DNA of 64,000 nt from Nitrospirales bacterium (lineage in GTDB: Bacteria; Nitrospirota; Nitrospiria; Nitrospirales; UBA8639): positions 106,039 through 170,038 of the forward strand of contig JAJDBM010000052.1 of assembly GCA_029261355.1 (NCBI GenBank), given 5' to 3'. Positions 57,416 to 64,000 of this stretch are shown piece after piece. A program made the translations under genes and the position numbers. The notes below the pieces were generated by a model that was given only the letters and a program-made list of their open reading frames with translations, searched no databases and was not told the DNA's origin. How positions within the stretch are numbered: position 1 is the first letter of the stretch; each line of letters begins with the position of its first letter.

Positions 57416-58663
57416 ATGATGACTTCACTGGAAAAAATGACCCTACATCAAAATAATCGCGGCTATGTGGTCATAGTGACTCTGAGCCTGATCTTCGCCC
57501 TGACCTTAGGTTGTGGTGAGGAAAGGACGGCCTGGGATGACTATACGGAAAAAGGCGACCTACTGGTCCAACAAGGTCAATACTCAGACGCAGAAAAAGA
57601 ATACCAGGCAGCACTCAAAGAAGCTCAACTCAAAGAGCACGACCCCCGATTAGCAAAAAGTTTTAATAAACTGGCAATTCTGCACGATGCGCAAGGCGAA
57701 TATGCTAAAGCCGCAGACTTCTTACAACAAAGCATTGAGATCTACACACAAGGTGGCGCATCCCAGCAACTCGAGCTTGCCGCAAGCCTTAGCAATTTGG
57801 GCGCCGTACATTATGCGCAACAACAGTATGACAAAGCGAAGCCACTGTTCGAACAAGCTATTCAGATTCGAGAGAAGGAGTTGGGAAAAGAGCACAAAGA
57901 TATTGTGAATGACCTAAAAAATCTTGCTGGACTGCATGCCCGCCAACAAGCCTATGACCAGGCAGAACCTCATCTGCGACGAGCGCTCAAGATTATCGAA
58001 AAATCTTCGGGAGCGGAAAGTACCAATCTCGTTCCCCATCTGAATAACTTAGCGCTTCTCTATCAGGCACAAAAACGCTTAGATGAATCAGAATCCCTGT
58101 TGAAACAATCTATCGTCATCAATGAAAAATCTATGGGAGCTGATAATCCTCGTATTACGGGAAGTCTCAATAATCTGGCACTGCTCTACAACGAAAAAAA
58201 TGACTATCCCCAAGCGGAAGCCCTCCTCAAACGAATTCTCGACATCTATGAAAAAGCCCTAGGACCAGACAGCCCACAAGTCGCGGCAAGCCTGAGTCAG
58301 TTAGCCTCCTTGCATCATAAACAGGGTCAAGAGAAGAAAGCCCAAGAGCTTCTTGAACGGGCCAGAGCCAGTCTCGAGAAAAAATTAGGGAAGGAAGACC
58401 CGCGCTTAGCGAGAGTCTTAAATAATTTAGCCCTGGTCTATGCCACACAAAACAAAATGAAACAGGCCGAGGAACTGTTTCAACATACAATTGCCATGAT
58501 TGAAAAAACAAAAGGGAAGGATCATCCTCTCATTGAGCGGACCCTCAGAAATTACGCCAGTTTCCTCACGAAACAGAAACGAACAAAAGAGGCTGAACCA
58601 CTAGAACTTCGAGCGAATACCATTCGTGAACAATACAAGCAAAATAAGGATCAACCGCAGTAA
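57416..58663 (+). CDS. TPR lipoprotein with kinesin-light-chain-type repeats
   Basis: About 415 residues from the ATG at 57416; a frame from a GTG at 57362 has no ribosome site, and a later ATG at 57437 is also possible. A lipobox (LTLGC) near the N-terminus marks a lipoprotein. Then come about eight TPR units of 42 residues, for example LNNLALLYNEKNDYPQAEAL and RALKIIEKSSGAES, the pattern of kinesin-light-chain repeats. These form a superhelical binding surface. It is on the plus strand, opposite to the EPS operon. The function is unknown; a scaffold at the cell envelope is likely. Confidence 0.8.
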   Translation: MMTSLEKMTLHQNNRGYVVIVTLSLIFALTLGCGEERTAWDDYTEKGDLLVQQGQYSDAEKEYQAALKEAQLKEHDPRLAKSFNKLAILHDAQGEYAKAADFLQQSIEIYTQGGASQQLELAASLSNLGAVHYAQQQYDKAKPLFEQAIQIREKELGKEHKDIVNDLKNLAGLHARQQAYDQAEPHLRRALKIIEKSSGAESTNLVPHLNNLALLYQAQKRLDESESLLKQSIVINEKSMGADNPRITGSLNNLALLYNEKNDYPQAEALLKRILDIYEKALGPDSPQVAASLSQLASLHHKQGQEKKAQELLERARASLEKKLGKEDPRLARVLNNLALVYATQNKMKQAEELFQHTIAMIEKTKGKDHPLIERTLRNYASFLTKQKRTKEAEPLELRANTIREQYKQNKDQPQ

Positions 58664-59030
58664 GAGAGTCCGCTCAGTCAAACCACATCCAAACCTCATT
58701 GAACCCCATCCCCTCGAAGCACGCCGAAAATCAAGTCCGACCATCCCCCCACAGGTTCTGATGTATCCTACAACCAACATTCCTTCATCATGAACGAAGG
58801 CATTCCATCTCACATTCATGTAAATTAAATGGAACACAACCATCAGAGTCTAGGTATCTAAATGGATACATAGTGTATCCATTTAGATACCTACCTGACA
58901 CCCCTCTTCAATACTTGGACATACTCAGAACAGGAAGAAATCACCTTATAAGATTAGGAAGAATTCATCCTCCCCACACACGATAGGATTCTAATAAGGT
59001 CGTAACCAGAGAGGGGTCCAGGGAGATAGT
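58664..59030. other. Intergenic region between convergent genes
   Basis: 367 bases with no credible ORF: an 80-codon minus-strand frame at 58601-58843 overlaps the TPR gene and has no homologue that I recognise. It holds the long hairpin at 58851-58893. Confidence 0.5.
58851..58893. terminator. Long perfect hairpin between convergent genes
   Basis: Perfect 20-bp arms (58851-58870 and 58874-58893, beginning TAGGTATCTAAATGG) with a three-base loop, TAG. It lies between the genes ending at 58663 and 59031, so bidirectional termination is the simplest role. The arms are A+T-rich and there is no T-tract, so it might also be an RNA-processing or protein-binding site. Confidence 0.55.
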
Positions 59031-59621
59031 TTATTTCGAGTCGTAGAATGAGGGAGGTGCAGGCGGCGTGGGTAATTTTGGCTGGGGAATATTCGGCGGC
59101 TTTGGAAATGCAAACCCCTTGGGATCAGTGGGCACCCAGGTCTTTGCGGGATCGTCCGGCAATACCTTCTTGACAGAAAATGGTCTCTGAGAACGAGAAC
59201 TATCAGTCAAAACCTGTTGCGAGAAATACTCAGGTGATTGACCAATCCATTGCGCATAGAGTTTGACTGCACACCGGCGAGAATCAGACTGACCGCTACT
59301 TTCACAATCCTCTAGAAACGTCTGTAGATACTCAGTCCCCACGGCAATATTTCGACAGGGATCTAAGATCTGCCCCGTTGAGTAACGTCCTTCTTTCGTG
59401 ATGGAAAGAGGAACACCGAGGGGACCTACATACACTTGTCCCGAAGCCCGGCCAATAGCGGCCGTGGCTTCGACTTTGGTGCGATAGCCTGTTCCCCGCA
59501 ACGCCTCTTTGTTTCGCACATGATACAGCTGCCGATCACTCACGACGGCGGCCACAGCTGAAACCAACCGAGTATCTGTCACCAGTGAACAGACAAGAAG
59601 AAGTGGAGTAAACAAATCCAT
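59031..59621 (-). CDS. Lytic-transglycosylase-like protein, possibly degenerate
   Basis: About 196 residues from the ATG at 59621; the longest frame opens with a TTG at 59642. A signal-like hydrophobic N-terminus is followed by a part that resembles lysozyme-like transglycosylases of the VirB1 type (EATAAIGRASG, then YVGPLGVP and ILDPCRNIAVGTEYLQTFL, then CAVKLYAQW). Two Cys pairs may form disulphides. The catalytic Glu-Ser motif is not clear, so activity is doubtful. The C-terminus is Pro-rich (PKPPNIPQPKLPTPPAPP). It precedes the PEP-CTERM gene by 46 bases in the reverse direction and might be co-transcribed. Confidence 0.55.
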   Translation of the reverse strand: MDLFTPLLLVCSLVTDTRLVSAVAAVVSDRQLYHVRNKEALRGTGYRTKVEATAAIGRASGQVYVGPLGVPLSITKEGRYSTGQILDPCRNIAVGTEYLQTFLEDCESSGQSDSRRCAVKLYAQWIGQSPEYFSQQVLTDSSRSQRPFSVKKVLPDDPAKTWVPTDPKGFAFPKPPNIPQPKLPTPPAPPSFYDSK

Positions 59622-59667
59622 GTCATAACGTATCACGAACAATGGCCTATCGAAATAGCATGTGGTG

Positions 59668-60309
59668 CTAGCTTGTCAGAGATCGTCTCGTCTTTCTCCA
59701 CCGCCAGGCAATAACTCCCACGATCCCACTACCAAACAACAAGAACGTAGAAGGCTCAGGAACTGGGGTGTTGCCTGTGGGACCTCCTCCAGTATTTGAA
59801 AAGTCCCAGTTCCCTTCAAGAAATATAAAGAATTCCGTCTTAGCCTGAACCTGTATGGATTGAAAAAATGTCCCGAATGATGTGAGCGGCCGATTATTAG
59901 ATAAGTCAAACCGAGTTTGAACCTTATTAAAGAAAATTCCTGCGAGAGCTCCATCCTGAAAAACTAGTCCAGGCAAAGGATCACTTGTACCAGTGCTCAT
60001 CTGAGAAAAGTCAGCCAAATCTAGACGATAGGAAGGTCCGGCCATGACAGCAAGCGAATAAGATGGATCTGAATCTGTTGTTAAAAGCGTCTTTCCTACC
60101 GGGGAGATCAACGAATCCTCATACGTGGCAACAGCAAAGATTCTGTCTCCAGGGCCAAAGACCCCAAACCCATTATCGATGGAAGCCTTCGTGACCACTC
60201 CCGTAACGGTTGTCGTAATCGGCGTTGCCTGGGCAGTCCAAGCCGTTAGCCCTGTGATAGCCATACTCAATAAAAGCAGACTGAATAACTTACGAATGAT
60301 ACTATTCAT
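59668..60309 (-). CDS. PEP-CTERM protein (exosortase substrate)
   Basis: 213 residues. AAAGGAAAG precedes the ATG closely. The signal peptide ends near AQA-TPITT. The C-terminus is a textbook PEP-CTERM sorting signal: PVPEPST near 182-188, a hydrophobic segment (FLLFGSGIVGVIAW) and a basic tail (RWRKTRR). The middle is a beta-rich domain of unknown type. Such proteins are anchored, cleaved and exported by exosortase A, and usually become surface or matrix proteins associated with the EPS. The exosortase is not encoded in this window. This gene makes the link between the EPS locus and PEP-CTERM sorting concrete. Confidence 0.93.
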   Translation of the reverse strand: MNSIIRKLFSLLLLSMAITGLTAWTAQATPITTTVTGVVTKASIDNGFGVFGPGDRIFAVATYEDSLISPVGKTLLTTDSDPSYSLAVMAGPSYRLDLADFSQMSTGTSDPLPGLVFQDGALAGIFFNKVQTRFDLSNNRPLTSFGTFFQSIQVQAKTEFFIFLEGNWDFSNTGGGPTGNTPVPEPSTFLLFGSGIVGVIAWRWRKTRRSLTS

Positions 60310-60612
60310 ACTCTTTCCTTTCTAATAAAATAGCTGCCCCTTCGATCCGCGCCAGTAAATTGTAGAGAGTCCTGCGTATATGTCAATCCCTTTCAAAATG
60401 GTTCAGGTAAAAATACGTAACATGGAAGAAAAATAAAGGGGTCATTCTATTTTATGAAACTCAGGTATAGACAATTAGAATGGAAACGATTCTTGAAGAT
60501 GTATCTGGGATTCGCTTTAACCAAATAGCCAAGACTGATTTATTCTTGCAACATTTGAGCGGACACAAGAGATTCGCTAAAATGTCAAACGATCAACCAA
60601 GGAATATGGTCA
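60310..60612. other. Intergenic region upstream of PEP-CTERM gene
   Basis: 303 bases between divergent genes, with no credible ORF. It contains an inverted copy of the short repeat described under 60435-61023. No sigma-54 element with correct spacing was found. Confidence 0.4.
60435..60455 (-). repeat. Left inverted end of a repeat-bounded segment
   Basis: The core GGGGTCATTCTATTTTAT is an inverted, one-mismatch copy of the repeat at 61003-61023. Between the two lies a 75-codon zinc-ribbon ORF. Confidence 0.7.
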
Positions 60613-60840
60613 ATGAGTGACATGCATGGTCGAATACTCAGTGTGATTGAATGTAAGAATCCATTATGTGGACAGAAAACAACGAGACAAGGGTACCCGG
60701 CCGATTGGCCTGACGACTATGTGCCAGACGACCACATTCACTCAGGTTGGAATGACGACCTCACGGCCTTTTGTGTGTATTGCGAAAACTGTGGCCACTA
60801 TACGGGAAATAAAATTGATCGATCAAAGAAGAAGGATTGA
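60613..60840 (+). CDS. Small zinc-ribbon-like protein
   Basis: 75 residues starting MSDMHGRILSV. Cys14-x4-Cys19 and Cys54-x2-Cys57-x2-Cys60 with His62 could bind one zinc. The rest is acidic and aromatic in the middle and ends in a lysine-rich tail. GGAAT lies about nine bases before the ATG. It lies inside a segment with inverted ends (60435-61023). I do not recognise the family; DNA or RNA binding is a possible role. An out-of-frame ORF at 60647 overlaps it and is a shadow. Confidence 0.55.
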   Translation: MSDMHGRILSVIECKNPLCGQKTTRQGYPADWPDDYVPDDHIHSGWNDDLTAFCVYCENCGHYTGNKIDRSKKKD

Positions 60841-61002
60841 AAAAGAAGGCAAATAGATGGCAGAACTAAACGAAGCCCTAAGGAATAAACACTCTAGTGA
60901 AATCTCGATTAGTTCATAGTAAGGGAAGATCTTGATCGATAAAAAAATGCCAAGCATCCCATCCGTTCGCCCCACCAACACTGTCATATGGAATCATTGT
61001 TA

Positions 61003-61023
61003 ATAAAGTAGAATGACCCCTTT
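61003..61023 (+). repeat. Right inverted end / repeat copy A
   Basis: ATAAAGTAGAATGACCCC followed by TTT; inverted relative to 60435-60455 with a single mismatch. It is also the first of three forward copies. Confidence 0.7.
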
Positions 61024-61156
61024 TACATCAATTCCGGAAAGGCTGTTCTTGGGTACGAGTGTTGTCAGAAACAGGTGGGAGTGGGAGGGAAAGTACAAGA
61101 AGCATTGAGCACCATATTCCGATTCCTCACAGGAGAAATCGCTTCATACTCTTCTA

Positions 61157-61210
61157 TTCGATGTGTGCCCGGCATGCAGCGGCGGCATGCACGCTATATT
61201 CTAAAGCAAG
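61157..61210 (+). repeat. Second repeat motif, copy A
   Basis: Begins TTCGATG and ends CTAAAGCAAG. It is the most diverged of the three copies and is shorter. Confidence 0.6.
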
Positions 61211-61400
61211 TACCGTGTCCCCGATCTCGGGTCCGTTGAGAGTGGCCTGCGGAGAACAATTGAATCCATGAAGACAGATCAAGCGGGTTTGTTGTGGGAA
61301 CATAAGAAAAGAATGCTCTCATCGGTAAAATGTGACCAACGCAGATTCTAGGTCAAACACGATAAAAACAAATGCACCAGAATGTGAGGAAGAATCAGGT

Positions 61401-61420
61401 AAAGTAGAATGCCCCCTTTT
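61401..61420 (+). repeat. Repeat copy B
   Basis: AAAGTAGAATGCCCCCTTTT, one base different in the core from copy A. Confidence 0.7.
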
Positions 61421-61553
61421 CTGTGGAGACACGGCCAAAGCACTCGTGGGCATCGGCCTGGGCCCTCAGAAATACCTGGAATTCAGCAGGGGCATGAACG
61501 AGACGTTGATCGCCTCGGTCACGATTCACCACATGGTAATTGACGTCATCCTA

Positions 61554-61625
61554 TTCGATGCGTACCTAGCGGGGCATGGGGAATGATATCCACTCTATAT
61601 CATAAAGCAAGCAACTTGACCCCCT
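61554..61625 (+). repeat. Second repeat motif, copy B
   Basis: 72 bases, TTCGATG through GCGGGGCATGGGGAA and CATAAAGCAAGCAAC to GACCCCC. It aligns without gaps to copy C. Confidence 0.75.
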
Positions 61626-61636
61626 AATTAGCCCAG

Positions 61637-61658
61637 ATAAAGTAGAATGCCCCCTTTA
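61637..61658 (+). repeat. Repeat copy C
   Basis: ATAAAGTAGAATGCCCCC followed by TTTA, directly after copy B of the second motif, so units B and C are adjacent. Confidence 0.7.
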
Positions 61659-61694
61659 CTATATCGGTCATCACAGGATAATGGCGTCGCCCTC

Positions 61695-61765
61695 TTCGAT
61701 GCAGACAGGGCGGGGCATGGGGAAGGCTCATTCACGCTATGTCATAAAGCAAGCAACCTGACCCT
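61695..61765 (+). repeat. Second repeat motif, copy C
   Basis: TTCGATG through GCGGGGCATGGGGAA and CATAAAGCAAGCAAC to GACCCT. It shares most positions with copy B. Confidence 0.75.
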
Positions 61766-61827
61766 CTATTCAGGTTCGAGAGCAGCTCCAGGTCAGTGAC
61801 AGCTCTCTACTCTACCTCATGATATTT

Positions 61828-62451
61828 TTACAATGGAGAAGGGGTCTCCTTCACCTTCCATTGGGGATTTGATTCCAATATGTTTTTTATCTCTAAAAAT
61901 ATGTTGGTCTTTGAGAAAATATTAATCCAATCCCCACTCCACCCCTTACTTGCCACCCATGGGAAATCTTTCAGAATGTTTAGTTCATTATGATTATTTG
62001 CGCCTATGTCATCAAGGAAGTTATCTACCATAGGTTGAAGGGATTCGTTTGCATAGGGAAAAACAAGAAAAGTATTATCATCAGTATAATCCCAAAAGAA
62101 TTTCAAGAAGTCTTGTAAATATTCAGGATATCTCGAATAACCAAGAATTAACTCCCTTTCATACGTTTGCCTGAATAAATCTTTTCGAACAAACGTTTTT
62201 CTTATTAGCACGTCAAATGTCTGTGTAGGCCATTCATCGGAACATTCTATGATAGGCACATAGGCTGCTAGTACGGGAGAGGTTTCCTTAGGAGCTAATC
62301 CAAGTAACAGATCAGCATACAATTGTGAACATTCAGGTGGAATTGGGATTCCAAAATAACCGAGGGTATATTCAAATATTCCTTCAGGGGATGGTTCCAC
62401 CTGATAAATTTGTATTTCCTGTATTTGAGCCTTCCTATTTTCCCTTCCCAT
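61828..62451 (-). CDS. Probable immunity protein next to Rhs toxin end
   Basis: 207 residues from the ATG at 62451, which has AGGTGA six bases upstream; a GTG nine bases earlier is less likely. The protein is soluble and acidic, with no signal peptide and no conserved motif that I recognise. It starts 17 bases inside the 3' end of the Rhs gene, in another frame, exactly where Rhs immunity genes lie. This position is the only basis for the call. It would bind and neutralise the toxin domain ending at 62435. Confidence 0.6.
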   Translation of the reverse strand: MGRENRKAQIQEIQIYQVEPSPEGIFEYTLGYFGIPIPPECSQLYADLLLGLAPKETSPVLAAYVPIIECSDEWPTQTFDVLIRKTFVRKDLFRQTYERELILGYSRYPEYLQDFLKFFWDYTDDNTFLVFPYANESLQPMVDNFLDDIGANNHNELNILKDFPWVASKGWSGDWINIFSKTNIFLEIKNILESNPQWKVKETPSPL

Positions 62452-64000
62452 AAGTATCACCTATGCTCCGTGGATCTAGTCTAATATGATAATTTGGCGA
62501 ACCCTTACTTGCCTGAAAATTCAAATGGACTCGGGGCTCTCCGCCCGAGCCGGACAGCGGATGATAATCTAAATGAACATTGGTGCCAGTTTGTCTATAT
62601 ATTATACCCCCAATCCTACCGTTGCCATGAGCAAGCCCAGGATTTGGACCTAGAAACTTTAATTGAGACCAAAAATAGCGGGCAGCTTGATAGCCTCTGA
62701 CTAAAATTGATTCAGCTGGAGTTGCCGCAGGAGAATGCCCCGAAAATACTAATAAGTTGTTTTCACCTCCACTACTATTAACCTCACTTTGCGCTACAGT
62801 CACTTGCTGGGTTGCAACAACATCTTTACTGGCATAATACTCATAGGTGGCTTGGCCAATGGATACTGCCGTGTAAAAAGCTGCCGCAGAGGCAGCCCCA
62901 TAGAGTGCCCCTTGGCCAGGATCGCCTCCGCTAAGAGTCGAGGAAATCGCTCCACTGGCTGCTCCACCAGCAGCCGCGCCAACGAATGCACCACCAAATG
63001 CACCTCCAACAGCCCCACCCACATCAGCGCTGAGGTAGGCAATTCCCCCTGCTTTGAGTGCACCTCCTGCAGAGCCCCCATCTAACCGTGTTGTGTAGGC
63101 AGCAAATCCAGCGGCACCGTATGGACCACCCCAATAGGTTGCGGCTGCAGCTCCAGCTATCCGGACGTATGGGCCAATGGTCTTGTTTGTTAATGCCCAA
63201 TCAACATATATCGACTGCCCCCCCGTCAGATACTTTCGATTTTCAAAGGTAAACTTTTCAACAGATTTAAATGCCTTTTTAGCCTTCTTAAACGCCTTCT
63301 TAAAGAAATGCCCACTAGGATCAGTGTAGAGAATCGGGTTATTCCTGTCATAACTATACCGGTTGAGGGCTTGCGGATCGGTGACGCTAGGCACAATCGT
63401 ATCGGCCGAAATAAACCGCCCAGCACGGGATCATAGTACCGAGCTTTGTAGAACTTGGGAACCTATAATCGCGAAAGGATGAAAGGGAAAGGTGGTTGGG
63501 ACTCGCAGAATGGATATCAGAGGGTAGTCGCCTGCTCCTGAACCGTGACCAAGGGCCTGTCGAGCCATCTTGTTCTTTGCCCGTGTACTTGTACGGGACA
63601 TCAGCGGTGCCGGTATTACTGCGGGTGTCGCCATAGGCGATAGTAGGCGACATCCTGTTCACTCACGCCGTTGCTATCGGTCAGGACACTGGTCGAGCCT
63701 AAGTGATCGGGATGGAAGTAACTCGTCGAGCCACTACCCACTTGCTTGATGGCAATGCGTTGACTGCCAGAGAAAATCATCTTGGCACAGGACAGCGGCG
63801 GTGCTGTCCCCTCGCAGACATACAGCTTGCCAATAGAGGTCGTCCAGGTCATCAGACTCCCATCATCCACCGTCTTTTTGACCCGGCCACCATCGCCATC
63901 GTAGAGAAGGGTGGTGGTCTTTGTGGTGGTGGTCTCTCCCCGCATTCGAGTCCGTCCATGCATCAAGAGAGTCATGCTATGTTTGGGGGGTAGAGAGAAT
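62435..64000 (-). pseudogene. Rhs-family polymorphic toxin gene, 3' part, broken
   Basis: Read towards lower coordinates from the right edge. The Rhs core is plain: LLYDGDGGRVKKTV, YFHPDHLGSTSVLTD, then [45 protein letters not shown] (in 19- to 24-residue pieces). It is broken three times. One base is gained near 63638 (TATCGCCTATGGC instead of TATCCCTATGGC). About 100 bases are inserted at 63454-63554. One base is lost near 63417 (GGCGG instead of GGCCGG). After the last, the frame stays open through a Gly/Ala-rich linker to a C-terminal domain (about the last 110 residues, with [20 protein letters not shown]) of unknown toxin type. The 5' part is outside the window. Confidence 0.8.

Larger units (their letters stand above)
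60841..61827. other. Repeat-rich noncoding stretch
   Basis: 987 bases without a convincing gene; the frames at 61059-61271 and 61332-61586 run through diverged copies of a repeat and change content between copies, so they are not coding. The stretch contains three forward copies of the AAAGTAGAATG.CCCC repeat (61003, 61401, 61637) and three copies of a second motif (61157-61210, 61554-61625, 61695-61765). Confidence 0.6.

Noticed and set aside
61059..61586. ORFs of 70 and 84 codons (61059-61271, 61332-61586)
   Set aside because: They run through diverged repeat copies and have no ribosome site or homologous product.
1..64000. CRISPR arrays, rRNA genes, transposase or integrase genes
   Set aside because: None seen; the only repeats found are the short families listed.

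Overview
This window is dominated by one very large exopolysaccharide (EPS) locus of the exosortase-A / PEP-CTERM (XrtA) type. It is followed at the right end by a tRNA gene, a few secreted-protein genes, a repeat-rich stretch and the broken 3' end of an Rhs gene. The organism is a Gram-negative, double-membrane bacterium: there are Wza-type export proteins, an outer-membrane beta-barrel, lipoproteins and a PEP-CTERM protein. Base composition is moderate, with A+T-rich intergenic regions. Loci of this kind are known from Proteobacteria and from Nitrospirota. I lean weakly towards a Nitrospira-like bacterium, but nothing in the window settles this.

Layout. From 55877 down to position 1 nearly every gene is on the minus strand. 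Positions 55877-28824 hold a complete Wzx-type export and assembly set: two short Wza-like export proteins, a co-polymerase fused to a tyrosine kinase, an initiating sugar-phosphate transferase, an XrtA-type (DUF3473) deacetylase, glycosyltransferases of families 4, 2 and 39, two methyltransferases, a flippase, and a decoration group (two asparagine-synthetase-like proteins, a GlpD-like flavoenzyme, an extended SDR, a hexapeptide acyltransferase and a second deacetylase). Positions 28627-20581 hold secreted proteins: a seven-copy Trp-rich repeat module shared by two divergent genes, one of them with an SGNH hydrolase domain, an NTF2-like protein, and a membrane-anchored SGNH/TPR fusion. Positions 20177-1 hold a second set made mainly of genes that resemble XrtA-associated families: an outer-membrane beta-barrel, two GT2 enzymes, a FemAB-like protein, several GT4 enzymes, a beta-helix protein, an asparagine synthetase, WecB, a second flippase and two more synthetase-like proteins. 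The last of these runs off the left edge.

How the genes would work together. The phosphotransferase loads the first sugar on undecaprenyl phosphate and the glycosyltransferases extend the unit. Methyl, acyl, amide or amino-acid groups are added, the flippase carries the unit across the inner membrane, the Wzc-like protein sets chain length, and the Wza-like proteins export the polymer. Deacetylases, SGNH enzymes and the beta-helix protein would act on the polymer outside the cytoplasm. A good minus-strand sigma-54 promoter candidate (56211-56228) lies upstream of the first export gene, as expected for loci under the PrsK/PrsR system. The exosortase itself, PrsK/PrsR and a clear polymerase are not in the window.

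Most notable points: five asparagine-synthetase-like proteins, of which three have lost the glutaminase cysteine; a GT2 pair in which one member has lost its DXD motif; a shared Trp-rich repeat module; an initiating transferase lacking the usual N-terminal membrane region; a broken Rhs gene with a probable immunity gene; and a family of short repeats at 60435-61765, two copies of which form inverted ends around a small zinc-ribbon ORF.
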